A stretch of DNA of 64,000 bases. Source: Pachyseris speciosa (taxonomy: Eukaryota > Cnidaria > Anthozoa > Scleractinia > Pachyseridae). A program made the position numbers and the translations under genes. The DNA lies in NCBI GenBank assembly GCA_016490735.1, contig JAEMWC010000038.1, forward strand, positions 995,001 through 1,059,000. The letters are read 5' to 3'. The notes beneath the pieces were generated by a model, which was not told the DNA's origin, did not search any database, and worked only from the letters and a program-made list of their open reading frames with translations. Positions 44,236 to 56,430 of this stretch are shown here, in pieces. The first letter of the stretch is position 1; the number at the start of each line of letters is the position of its first letter.

Positions 44236-47200
44236 TGCAAGAAGTTGAGTCGAAGTTTACTGCCAATATAGACTTTTAGCTTGAAGAGGGATTTTTTTGT
44301 CTTAAAACTTCAAAACAAAGTTGCTTATTTTTGGTGTTGTTCTAGAGCGTTTTTTGGTTTTTCAACAGAATAAACAGTCATATTCAAGGAAAATCGGTAC
44401 TTTTAATACGTTTACAAAGTGACAAGGTCTAAGAAACTCAGGATTTGGCAATAATAATGGCTCATTTCAAACATAGTCCGGGATTTGGAAAAGTTACAGG
44501 TTTTCAAAGCACCGGTCTTCAGCGACCGGTAAATTGCAGGGCCGGACAAGAAAAGTTAACAAAAAATACTCTTTTTAGCTCCTTTTACTTTTTCAAATTG
44601 TGGACCCGCAAACTGGAAGAAGTCACTAAAAATAGTATTTCTGCAAAAGCTTGTGAAATTCCAAGCAAACGACGGAGAGTTGGAGGGGTGGGATACCTGC
44701 AACAGGCCTTAAGAGCTTGGTGCTGTAGCCAAGGGAAGTGTGGAAGCAAGAACACTGCGTATTTTTACCCTAACGCTAAACATATCACTAAAACTAACCC
44801 CAGCGCTAACCCCAACCGTAACTTAACCCTAACCTAGCCCTAGCCCTAGCTCTAACCTAGCCCCAATCCTAAACCCCAATTCTAACCCTAACCCTAACCT
44901 AACCTAACCTACCAATCTAGCCTTACTCCAATCCTCAGATCTTTAACCCTAAGGCCAAAACAACACCTCTTGCTCTAAAATCCTCATTATAAGCCTATGC
45001 TTAAGCTAAGCTTAGCCATCGCCTTCAGTATTTGGTGTAAAAAGTACTGGCCACGTGACCTAATTTTTTTCCTTAACTCGTTCTTGTCCGCCATTTTGTA
45101 CGTGTTTTCTGTAATTTTCGAGGGTTTGAGGTCAAATCGATCTAGTTATTCCATATAAGGGGTTACCACGGAGATCTCTCTGGTCCACAACATCGAAGGC
45201 TCTATCTTTCATGTCACGCTTGTGACGCTAGCTGTCGTTTATTTTTAAACGATCACTCAGCTACAACTCCGTACGTATTTAATTTATAAGTGTGTTTTTT
45301 GAGCTATTTTCTACCTCAGAAGCCCTCTGCCTGGCATCATAAAGCTGGGTTGTGGGTAAAGGCAATCCTCCGAAAGAAGACAGAGGTGGGAAGCAATTTC
45401 ACACCAAGTTAGCCGCCGAAAGGTTTCGATCGAGTCATGGTGATTCACAAAGTGAAGTTGTGTCCCTAGTCATTCTGTGAGTAGATTCCGGATTCTGGCA
45501 TGGCAGTTTGGCGAGTTTTGAGTTGTAAATAATGCAATCGGTGCAATAGTTTGCCAGCAGGAACGGGTGGCTCGAGACTCATGAAAAATATCTGAAATGG
45601 AAATTGGCGGACTAACCCGCGTCAGTTATCCAAGCATATCCAGAATTCCATTGGGTCACAAATGCGAACATGTCAGACAAGTGAGAGCAACTGAAATCAA
45701 ATAGCGCTAGCCAGGTCGGGCTAAGGAATTGAGGGGCAAATTGGAAAGATTGCAAGAAGTTGAGTCGAAGTTTACTGCCAATATAGACTTTTAGCTTGAA
45801 GATGGATTTTTGTCTTCAAAACTTCAAAAAAAAGTTGCTTATTTTTGGTGTTGTTCTAGAGCGTTTTTTGGTTTTTCAACAGAATAAACAGTCATATTCA
45901 AGGAAAATCGGTACTTTTAATACGTTTACAAAGTGACAAGGTCTAAAAAACTATGGATTTGGCAATAATAATGGCTCATTTGAAACATAGTCCGGGATTT
46001 GGAAAAGTTACAGGTTTTCAAAGCACCGGTCTTCAGCGACCGGTAAATTGCAGAGCCGGACAAGAAAGAGTTAACAAAAAATACTCTTTGTAGCTCCTTT
46101 TACTTTTTCAAACTGTGGACCCGCAAACTGGAAGAAGTCACTAAAAATAGTATTTCTGCAAACGCTTGTGAAATTCCAAGCAAACGACGGAGAGTTGGAG
46201 GGGGTGGGATACCTGCAACAGGCCTTAAGAGCTTGGTGCTGTAGCCAAGGGAAGTGTGGAAGCAAGAACACTGTGTATTTTAACCTAACGCTAAACATAT
46301 CACTAAAACTAACCCCAGCCCTAACCCCAACCCTAACTTAACCTAACCCTAGCCCTAGCCCTAACCTAGCCCCAATCCCAACCCCAATTCTAACCCTAAC
46401 CCTAACCTAACCTAACCTACCAATCTAGCCTTACTCCAATCCTCAGATCTTTAATCCTAAGGCCAAAACAACACCTCTTGCTCTAAAATCCTCATTATAA
46501 GCCTATGCTTAAGCTAAGCTTAGCCATCGCCTTCAGTATTTGGTGTAAAAAGTACTGGCCACGTGACCTAATTTTTTTCCTTAACTCGTTCTTGTCCGCC
46601 ATTTTGTACGTGTTTTCCTGTAATTTTCGAGGGTTGAGGTCAAATCGATCTAGTTATTCCATATAAGGGGTTACCACGGAGATCTCCCTGGTCCACAACA
46701 TCGAAGGCTCTATCTTTCATGCCACGCTTGTCACGCTAGCTGTCGTTTATTTTTAAACGATCACTCAGCTACAACTCCGTACGTATTTAATTTATAAGTT
46801 TGTTTTTCGAGCCATTTTCTACCTCAGAAGCCCTCTGCCTGGCATCATAAAGCTGGGTTGGTGGGTAAAGGCAATCCTCCGAAAGAAGACAGAGGTGGGA
46901 AGCAATTTCACACCAAGTTAGCCGCCGAAAGGTTTCGATCGAGTCATGGTGATTCACAAAGTGAAGTTGTGTCCCTAGTCATTCTGTGAGTAGATTCCGG
47001 AACCTGGCATGGCAGTTTTGGCGAGTTTTGAGTGTAAATAATGCAATCGGTGCAATAGTTTGCCAGCAGGAAAGTGGGCTCGACACTCATGAAAAATATC
47101 TGAAATGGAAATTGGCGGACTAACACGCGTCAGTTATCCAAGCATATCCCAGAATTCCATTGGAACAGATTGCAAGAAGTTGAGTCGAAGTTTCCTGCCA

Positions 47201-48003
47201 ATATAGACTCTTAGCTTGAAGAGGGATTTTTTGTCTTCAAAACTTCAAAACAAAGTTGCTTATTTTTGGTGTTGTTTAGAGCGTTTTTTGGTTTTTCAAC
47301 AGAATAAACAGTCATATTCAAGGAAAATCGGTACTTTTAATACGTTTACAAAGTGACAAGGTCTAGAGAAACTCAGGATTTGGCAATAATAATGGCTCAT
47401 TTCAAACATAGTCCGGGATTTGGAAAAGTTACAGGTTTTCAAAGCACCGGTCTTCAGCGACCGGTAAATTGCAGAGCCAGACAAGAAAGAGTTAACAAAA
47501 AATACTCTTTTTAGCTCCTTTTACTTTTTCAAACTGTGGACCCCGCAAACTGGAAGAAGTCACTAAAAATAGTATTTCTGTAAAAGCTTGTAAAATTCCA
47601 AGCAAACGACGGAGAGTTGGAGGGGGTGGGATACCTGCAACAGGCCTTAAGAGCTTGGTGCTGTAGCCAAGGGAAGTGTGGAAGCAAGAACACTGTGTAT
47701 TTTTACCCTAACGCTAAACATATCACTAAAACTAACCCCAGCCCTAACCCCAACCCTAACTTAACCCTAACCCTAGCCCTAGCCCTAACCTAGCCCAATC
47801 CTAACCCCAATTCTAACCCTAACCCTAACCTAACCTAACCTACCAATCTACCCTTACTCCAATCCTCAGATCTTTAATCCTAGGGCCAAAACAACACCTC
47901 TTGCTCTAAAATCCTCATTATAAGCCTATGCTTAAGCTAAGCTTAGCCATCGCCTTCAGTATTTGGTGTAAAAAGTACTGGCCACGTGACCTAATTTTTT
48001 TCG

Positions 48004-48514
48004 TTAACAAAAAATGCTCTTTTTAGCTCCTTTTACTTTTTCAAACTGTGGACCCCGCAAACTGGAAGAAGTCACTAAAAATAGTATTTCTGCAAAAGCT
48101 TGTGAAATTCCAAGCAAACGACGGAGAGTTGGAGGGGGGGATACCTGCAACAGGCCTTAAGAGCTTGGTGCTGTAGCCAAGGGAAGTGTGGAAGCAAGAA
48201 CACTGTGTACTTTTACCCTAACGCTAAACATATATCTAAAACTAACCCCAGCCCTAACCTCAACCCTAACTTAACCCTAATCCTAGCCCTAGCCCTAACC
48301 TAGCCCCAATCCTAACCCCAATTCTAACCCTAACCCTAACCTAACCTAACCTACCAATCTAGCCTTACTCCAATCCTCAGATCTCTAACCCTGAGGCCAA
48401 AACAACACCTCTTGCTCTAAAATCCTCATTATAAGCCTATGCTTAGCTAAGCTTAGCCATCGCCTTCAGTATTTGGTGTAAAAGGTACTGGCCACGTGAC
48501 CTAATTTTTTTTCC
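48004..48514. repeat. Y module lacking its X partner
   Basis: The preceding Y ends in TTTTTTTCG, then TTAA (48004-48007), then CAAAAAATGCTC, the start of another Y. X is absent almost exactly at its TTAA borders; the only trace is G in place of C before TTAA. Confidence 0.9.
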
Positions 48515-50037
48515 TTAACTCGTTCTTGTCCTTCATTTTGTACGTGTTTTCCTGTAATTTTCGAGGGTTTGAGGTCAAATCGATCTAGTTATTCCATATA
48601 AGGGGTTACCACGGAGATCTCTCTGGTCCACAACATCGAAGGCTCTATCTTTCATGTCACGCTTGTCACGTTAGCTGTCGTTTATTTTTAAACGATCACT
48701 CAGCTACAACTCCGTACGTATTTAATTTATAAGTGTGTTTTTCGAGCCATTTTCTACCTCAGAAGCCCTCTGCCTGGCATCATAAAGCTGGGTTGGTGGG
48801 TAAAGGCAATCCTCCGAAAGAAGACAGAGGTGGGAAGCAATTTCACACCAAGTTAGCCGCCGAAAGGTTTCGATCGAGTCATGGTGATTCACAAAGTGAA
48901 GTTGTGTCCCTAGTCATTCTGTGAGTAGATTCCGGAACCTGGCATGGCAGTTTTGGCGAGTTTTGAGTTGTAAATAATGCAATCGGTGCAATAGTTTGCC
49001 AGCAGGAACGGGTGGCTCGACACTCATGAAAAATATCTGAAATGGAAATTGGCGGACTAACACGCGTCAGTTATCCAAGCATATCCCAGAATTCCATTGG
49101 GTCACAAATGCGAACATGTCAGACCAGTGAGAGCAACTGAAATCAAATAGCGCTAGCCAGGTCGGGCTAAGGAATTGAGCGGGCAAATTGGAACAGATTG
49201 CAAGAAGTTGAGTCGAAGTTTACTGCCAATATAGACTTTTAGCTTGAAGAGGGATTTTTTGTCTTCAAAACTTCAAAACAAAGTTGCTTATTTTTGGTGT
49301 TGTTCTAGAGCGTTTTTTGGTTTTTCAACAGAATAAACAGTCATATTCAAGGAAAATCGGTACTTTTAATACGTTTACAAAGTGACAAGGTCTAAGAAAC
49401 TCAGGATTTGGCAATAATAATGGCTCATTTCAAACATAGTCCGGGATTTGGAAAAGTTACAGGTTTTCAAAGCACCGGTCTTCAGCGACCGGTAAATTGC
49501 AGGGCCGGACAAGAAAGAGTTAACAAAAAATACTCTTTTTAGCTCCTTTTACTTTTTCAAACTGATGACCCCGCAAACTGGAAGAAGTCACTAAAAATAG
49601 TATTTCTGCAAAAGCTTGTGAAATTCCAAGCAAACGACGGAGAGTTGGAGGGGGTGGGATACCTGCAACAGGCCTTAAGAGCTTGGTGCTGTAGCCAAGG
49701 GAAGTGTGGAAGCAAGAACACTGTGTATTTTTACCCTAACGCTAAACATATCACTAAAACTAACGCCAGCCCTAACCCCAACCCTAACTTAACCCTAACC
49801 CTAGCCCTAGCCCTAACCTAGCCCCAATCCTAACCCCAATTCTAACCCTAACCCTAACCTAACCTAACCTACCAATCTAGCCTTACTCCAATCCTCAGAT
49901 CTTTAACCCTAAGGCCAAAACAACACCTCTTGCTCTAAAATCCTCATTATAAGCCTATGCTTAAGCTAAGCTTAGCCATCGCCTTCAGTATTTGGTGTAA
50001 AAAGTACTGGCCACGTGACCTAATTTTTTTTCCTTAA

Positions 50038-51037
50038 CTCGTTCTTGTCCGCCATTTTGTATGTGTTTACTTGTAATTTTCGAGGGTTTGAGGTCAAATC
50101 GATCTAGTTATTCCATATAAGGGGTTACCACGGAGATCTCTCTGGTCCACAACATCGAAGGCTCTATCTTTCATGCCACGCTTGTCACGCTAGCTGTCGT
50201 TTATTTTTAAACGATCACTCAGCTACAACTCCGTACGTATTTAATTTATAAGTGTGTTTTTCGAGCCATTTTCTACCTCAGAAGCCCTCTGCCTGGCATC
50301 ATAAAGCTGGGTTGGTGGGTAAAGGCAATCCTCCGAAAGAAGACAGAGGTGGGAAGCAATTTCACACCAAGTTAGCCGCCGAAAGGTTTCGATCGAGTCA
50401 TGGTGATTCACAAAGTGAAGTTGTGTCCCTAGTCATTCTGTGAGTAGATTCCGGAACCTGGCATGGCAGTTTTGGCGAGTTTTGAGTTGTAAATAATGCA
50501 ATCGGTGCAATAGTTTGCCAGCAGGAAAGGGTGGCTCGACACTCATGAAAAATATCTGAAATGGAAATTGGCGGACTAACACGCGTCAGTTATCCAAGCA
50601 TATCCCAGAATTCCATTGGGTCACAAATGCGAACATGTCAGACCAGTGAGAGCAACTGAAATCAAATAGCGCTAGCCAGGTCGGGCTAAGGAATTGAGCG
50701 GGCAAATTGGAACAGATTGCAAGAAGTTGAGTCGAAGTTTACTGCCAATATAGACTTTAGCTTGAAGAGGGATTTTTTGTCTTCAAAACTTTAAAACAAA
50801 GTTGCTTATTTTTGGTGTTGTTCTAGAGCGTTTTTTGGTTTTTCAACAGAATAAACAGTCATATTCAAGGAAAATCGGTACTTTTAATACGTTTACAAAG
50901 TGACAAGGTCTAAGAAACTCAGGATTTGGCAATAATAATGGCTCATTTCAAACATAGTCCGGGATTTGGAAAAGTTACAGGTTTTCAAAGCACCGGTCTT
51001 CAGCGACCGGTAAATTGCAGAGCCGGACAAGAAAGAG
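50038..51037. mobile_element. Last module X, at the right border of the array
   Basis: Ends GGACAAGAAAGAG followed by TTAA (51038-51041), then GGACATGGCTCC, which is unique flank instead of Y. Thus the array's outer limits are both X ends. Confidence 0.85.
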
Positions 51038-51041
51038 TTAA

Positions 51042-51196
51042 GGACATGGCTCCATTTAGTCACAAACATGAAAATGCTCTAAATCATCATGTTAACCCGC
51101 TGCAAACATACAAGAAGCTAAAGGGTCAAAAGACCGAAATAGAAGCGACAAACATGTGAGTAGGAGACGTGTAGGCCTTCCACCCCCATTTTACGT
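51042..51196 (+). repeat. Segment C: right flank of the array, duplicated at 52141-52296
   Basis: GGACATGGCTCCATTTAGTC through GGCCTTCCACCCCCATTTTA matches 52141-52296 closely. In the downstream copy it is directly joined to segment A. Confidence 0.93.
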
Positions 51197-51596
51197 GATT
51201 GATTGTTTTCAGGAAGGCCCCGTCCTGCTGCGTGTGAGAAACTACATAACAGCACTTGCTAAACACTGTTCAGGAGTAAACTAGACAACGCGCACCACAT
51301 TGAAAGCGCTTACACTGCGTTTACGCGGAAATTATGTGCGCTAAATCAGACATCTCCACAACTTTTCGAAACCAAAGAAGTGCTAGAAATTTCATAGATT
51401 GTCGCACAAGCGGAAAGATGTACTAGCTTTAAACATGAAAGGATCGAAAACCGCAGTTCACAGTTGGCAACCTGGAAAGCCAATAAAAATCCAGTATTTT
51501 CGATCCGCCTAGTGGGTATAAAAGCACAAGCGAAAACTTATGCCAAACAGAATGCTTTGTCATTCTCACAAAAAAGAACGGCGTTGCCTTAAGAGC
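51197..51596. other. Spacer between array flank and the empty-site copy
   Basis: Single-copy within the window. A TATA-like GGGTATAAAAGC lies near 51514-51525, pointing into the A-C segment downstream. No coding frame of note. Confidence 0.4.
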
Positions 51597-52312
51597 AACT
51601 CGAATCAAGCCATTCCTGGCAACTGATGAGATCCACAAGGGAGGATCGAAACCATGGTCTTGCCTATCATAAACTGGCATTAACAAAAGGAGGAAAAAAC
51701 TAAGCTCTCGCAACAGAAACTTCAGTCACAGAGCGGAGAGCGGAATCGATGACAAAAACACAGCCGTGACTAAAGCTATACGATCAATTCCAGGTGCTGC
51801 ATAGCTCTCTAAGAAGCTACAGTACTAAAGAAAGGATCGAAAGACAAAATGCCGTGATAGAAGCACACCATCTTGCTGCAAATACAAATGGGCGGGCCCG
51901 GCAAAACAAAAAATTGCAAGACAGATTATTACACGGCTCAAAATCCTATTCTTACAAAGATAACTTGCTGTATTGTCTCTGGAAGCACTTAAATGAGCCG
52001 AGCCAAACCAAACTTAGATAAAATCCCTCAAAGGGCGTGAAAACCACAGTCGCTAAACAGAAACAACAAGGGTTCAAACAAACAGGCGTTGAAACTTGTC
52101 ACCCAGAAATGACCTTTGAGATCAAGTATGCGACCTTTAAGGACATGGCTCCATTTAGTCACAAACATGAAAATCCTCTAAATCATCATGTTAACCCGCT
52201 GCAAACATACAAGAAGCTAAATGGGTCAAAAGACCGAAATAGAAGCGACAAACATGTGAGTAGGAGACGTGTAGGCCTTCCACCCCCATTTTACGTAAAC
52301 TTCCAATGTTAA
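51597..52312 (+). pseudogene. A-C segment without the array; decayed coding-like sequence
   Basis: One frame runs 51767-52312 with a single in-frame stop at 52019-52021. The first part contains RSYSTKERIERQNAVIEAHH and SYKDNLLYCLWKHLNEPSQT; the second contains FEIKYATFKDMAPFSHKHEN and YKKLNGSKDRNRSDKHV. Composition is protein-like but I recognise no family, and there is no upstream start before a frame break. The single TTAA at 52137-52140 (KYATF|KDMAPF) is the point at which the paralogue at 33967-51196 is split by the macrosatellite. It could be a remnant of an unknown gene or of an older repeat. Confidence 0.4.
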
Positions 52313-52359
52313 CTTACTAAACATTGAGAATGCAAGTACTTTGATTCAAATGACACTTC

Positions 52360-52710
52360 GAACTTAACGGCGTAATATTTGCGAGGTAAAATTCTTAAGA
52401 AACGTTGTATTTTGACGTCGTACTCTAAATAACAACTATGGCGTTAAAAATCGACATTCAGCTTTAGCGAATGACCACAGTAATATTACGTCGAGATTTT
52501 AAGATGTGATTTGACTTGAACGCCATAGACGATAATTATATTACGTCGTGTCCTTACGGCGTGAATTAGATGCGCTATGAATTTTACGTCGTAATTTGAC
52601 GATATGATATTTAAGGCGTACGTTCTCTGCACATCCAGGTGACGTTCAGAACATGTTAATTGGATGCGCAAGTATTACGTCGTAAATTTTACGGCGTAAT
52701 ATTTTTGACT
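52360..52710. repeat. Cluster of TTACG[T/G]CGTAA-like motifs
   Basis: Words such as ACGGCGTAATATT, GACGTCGTAC, ATTACGTCGAG, ATTACGTCGTG, TTTTACGTCGTAATT and ATTACGTCGTAAATTTTACG occur about eight times in 350 bp, in both orientations since the core is nearly palindromic. No coding sequence. Confidence 0.6.
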
Positions 52711-54544
52711 GTAATATGACCCCCCTGGACGTGCTGAAGGTGTCTGAACGTCCAAAAAGTGCTCAAAGTGTTTTGAGTAGTAATGAACGCCATAGATGTC
52801 GCCACTCCTCGGGAAAAGGAAAAATCAGATAGGTACGTAAAACGTAGTTATATATAATACATGCACGTGACACTTACCTTGATAGTATTTTTGTGGACCA
52901 TGCATTGTCCTTGAGATAAGCTACAACTACACCAGTTCTAAGGAGAATTTGTATACTTATCCCATGGTAGATATCAAAATTTGTTAGCTGGAAAGTACGA
53001 TTGTGAATGACTCAAAACGGATACCGACTGCCTCATAAAATAGCCGAACAAGAGTTTTGGTTCAGTTCTTCTGAGTCTCTTCTGATAGGGTTACTACACG
53101 ATGCGAAACACGAAATTAATTACATGCACAGTAATTTTCAAAGAGTTATTTTAACTCCTGAAGTGGGGTTAAACTAACTCCTCAAGGTGGAGTTATTTTT
53201 GTTCGGAGTTACTTTAACTCCAAAAAGAGTTATTTTAACTCCAGCAAAAGAGTTTTCTCTTCAACTGGGGAGTAAATTTAACTCCTAAATTGGAGTTACG
53301 CTGTGGGAGTCATTGTAACTCTGAATTGGAGTTAAAGTTAACTCCCTGTGGAGTTAAATTAACTCGTTTGTGGAGTTAAATAAACTCCTTTTGTGGAGTC
53401 ATTTTTAAGGGGTTAGTATAACTCCCCTTAGGGAGTAATTATGGAGTGATCGCAACTCTCCAAGAAGAGTTAAAACAACTCTATTTGGGGAATTATTTTC
53501 ATAGAGTTACTTTACCTCTGCAAAGGGAGTGGATATAACTCCTCGTTTAGAGTCATTTAATGTATTTATAGGAGCAGGCATAACTGAAACTAAACAGAGT
53601 CATTACTTTACTGTTGTTATTTTCAACTCTGTTCAAAGGCTCGTGGGATAAAGAACATGAAAGCTTGGACCACTCGCATGACAAAAACGTTGCAGCGGTA
53701 TGCCATATTCGTCCCCTTTTGCAATTCACGATTGGCTCGCTGAAACAAAAGGGCTTTTGTAATGCATCGTTTTCGGTGGAAAAAGCGGCCTCCCAAAGGT
53801 CATGCTGTTTATCTCTTCCTTCCCCACTCCGGTAAGCTTCTGAAGCTTTCCTTCCGTTCCCTTGTATCTAGGGAATACAGGTTGGAGAAGAAGGGAAAGT
53901 TCGAGAAAAATAATCCCACGGATCGAAGGATAAATGGATGAAATATTGGCAGTACAATGTAATCACAAAAGTTCACTGTCTTATCACTGGTCACGCTCCC
54001 TACCCTACAAGAAAATGATTAGAACACGTGATGTAACACGTGAGCGACTCGCGTTCAAAGGTTTGCGCCAGTGGCGGTTGGTTTTGAAAATTGTTTTGAA
54101 TCGGCGTGAATTTATCTTCATTTTTGGATCTTTAAGTACGAAAGAAACTCTATCAGGTAAGTGTTTTAGAGACTTGTGTTTCTTTTTAGTCGATTTGTCT
54201 CGCTTTAACAGTTTATTTATAAGAATACTGACAAAGGAGGCGGTGGTGAATGCTGCATGTAACGTGTTAGCTCAACGGTTGTGATTTTGCTCCCGTAAAC
54301 CTTTCCGAAAATTACGATTAAATGCCTTCATTCAGTGCTCCTCGATCGAAGACCAAGAGAAATATATTAATTCAAGTGAATTTTCACAGAAACAGCAAAC
54401 CACAACGAGTTATTGAGTGATTTTTGTAGCAAAATACAAGCACAAAACTTCGAAGCGTTCACGTTGTAATCCATCTCCATCCGTTCTAAAGAAGATTATT
54501 CAGTCTCAACTTAACTAAATAGTTTGAAGTTTCACTGAATTAGT

Positions 54545-54768
54545 ATGGCGTCCGAACAAGAAATGAACAATTATTTTCAAAAGTTTTCATGTAAGCTTAT
54601 GTTAATGTCTGTCAACTTATCAAAGTGTTGCATTGCTAACGCGAGGAAAATAAACTTGTTATTTGTGTTATTTGTCTTAGATAACCATGGATGAAGAGTT
54701 AGCAAGATTTCTCAATACAGTCTGCAGTTAATAATCTTATAAATGACGAGGTAAGTTTTCAGACAGTG
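54545..54768 (+). other. Weak exon-like segments inside the CACAG element
   Basis: ATG at 54545 opens MASEQEMNNYFQKFS up to a donor CAT|GTAAGC (54590/54591). After an acceptor-like GTCTTAG, an ATG opens MDEELARFLNTVCS and then stops; a further donor GAG|GTAAGT follows at about 54751. The pieces do not join in phase. They may be relics of a gene carried by the element, or chance. Confidence 0.2.
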
Positions 54769-55493
54769 GCATGGCTACATGATCATGTACAAAGTATAAG
54801 TATACATCTTAATTTGAAGAAAGTCTGCTACAAATCCAAAATGGCAAAGAAATGAACCTTTCATAATTCAACTACAAATGCTGTGCTTGTTGGTTAGATG
54901 GCAAACATGGCTATTTTTTCCAAAGAATATTAATGAAGGAAAATGTTGTATACCTTGTTTCTTGCTGTGCAGGAAATATTTCTCAGGATGCAGGAATTGA
55001 AATATTTTTATTTGGGTGTTGCTAAATTTGGACAGTCAACCCTGTTAAACACAGCCACAAGTGAATTAATTGCAATGTTGTTGTTGTTGCTGTTGTTATT
55101 GTTATTATTATTCACTTTATTCAGGGCCATTTGGCTGTGTGAGATTTATTTATTTCAGTGTTTGACTAGGTGTTTTTTATGTAGCACCTCACATTCAAGA
55201 TGTACTTGTAATCTCATGCAACTTCATTCATATCACACAGAACAAACTACAAGTTGTAGTGTTTTTGATATGAGGCAGAAGCTTGTATAGTTAAATGTGT
55301 ATATTTCCTTTCTTTTAACATGAAGGCTGAGTTTGATCAGTTCTTTGGCAACTATTTAGGATAATAGTAAATGTTTCCTCTAAAATAATAATCAGGGGTG
55401 ATCATAACTTCAAGCAGATTATATATTTGAGTTGCCTTTTTTTTTCCGCTGAAATGGACATGGCAGTTTTGTTTGTTTGAATCATAACATCTA

Positions 55494-55837
55494 GGTTGTT
55501 TACCATTTACCAAAAAAATCCGGAAATTTCAGTTAGAATGTAAATGGAAAGCCTATTTTGGTCTTCCCAAACGGAAAATTTCCGGGGAAAACGGAATTTC
55601 TTGAAAGGTAGTCCAAAATTCCCAAATGGAATTTCCAAATGGAAATGTGCGTTCCATTTGCTCATTTCTACCAGTTCCAGGGCTTTCGGCTTGGATCGCT
55701 CTGTAAACCTGACCGTTGGAAATGTTTGTGTAAATGGAACACGCGCGTTCCGTAGAAATTTTCATTTGGGTATGTGATGCGTACCATTTACTGCAACCGT
55801 CGACCAACCGGTTTTCCCGTGTAAATGGTAAACAACC
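55494..55837. mobile_element. MITE with GGTTGTTTACC ends and CTA target duplication
   Basis: GGTTGTTTACCATTTACC at the left is inverted at the right (GTAAATGGTAAACAACC). CTA occurs directly outside each end (55491-55493, 55838-55840). The interior has repeated GGAAATT and TTTCC words. It is inserted in the CACAG element; a fragment of the same family lies at 28721. Confidence 0.82.
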
Positions 55838-56168
55838 CTACATACCAGTGACTCTGACAGTGCAGTCTCCCAAACAGCCATTATTAGTGGTTGACGCAAC
55901 ACTAAGGGAGCACTGTTGCATGACGACCACTAATAATGGCTGCCTCAGGTAGACCATGCAACAGTGGGGAATAATGACAACTTTTAAATTTCATATCTGG
56001 GGTTTACAATGCAGACATTTGCATAAAAAGATAATCATGCTGAAACTGATGTCTAGATACTCAAGTACTGAATACATTCTTTTTATAGGATGTATGTAAA
56101 GTCCATTGATGTGGAAACAAGGAACACCAAAGCTCTCCAAGGATTATAGGCATTGGTAACTTAAGGAC

Positions 56169-56430
56169 CTGGCCCCGGTTGTTCTAAAGACGATTAACGC
56201 TAACCCAGGATTAAGAGTTAACTGAAGTCTTAATCACACTCGTTGAGAAAGTTTTGTAAATCAAATTGTACGCTTAAAATAAAGTTAAATTCCAATCAAA
56301 ACTTAAGGATGAAAGTCTTTTTGGAATGTTTTTGTTGAACATTACCAGTATTTACACTGTAGACTGTACTCAAAGTTTTCTCTAACCCGTGATTACATAG
56401 CTTAATCGTGCATTGAACAACTGGGCCCTG
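56169..56430. mobile_element. MITE with CTGGCCCCGGTTGTTC-like ends
   Basis: The left end CTGGCCCCGGTTGTTC, then GATTAACGCTAACCC, pairs imperfectly with the right end TAACCCGTGATTAC...GAACAACTGGGCCCTG. The same end sequence occurs in the foldback at 60203-60324 (GGGCCCAGTTGCTCGAAGC). Confidence 0.65.

Larger units (their letters stand above)
34501..51041. repeat. Macrosatellite array, unit about 1517 bp, (XY)n X with TTAA borders
   Basis: Unit starts, each TTAACTCGTTCTTGTCCG, are at 34501, 36017, 37535, 39052, 40569, 42087, 43648, 45073, 46581, 48515 and 50034. Copies 1-5 differ by only a few bases; copies 6-9 carry many single-base indels. Each unit is TTAA + X (about 1010 bp) + TTAA + Y (about 498 bp). 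The series begins and ends with X, and a Y without X lies at 48008-48514. The repeated short frames inside (for example 75-85 codons starting in Y at 35549) run into the telomere-like tract and are not genes. Confidence 0.97.

Noticed and set aside
35719..49860. True chromosome end
   Set aside because: Telomere-like tracts are degenerate, short and regularly separated by X and Y sequence, with unique DNA on both sides of the array.
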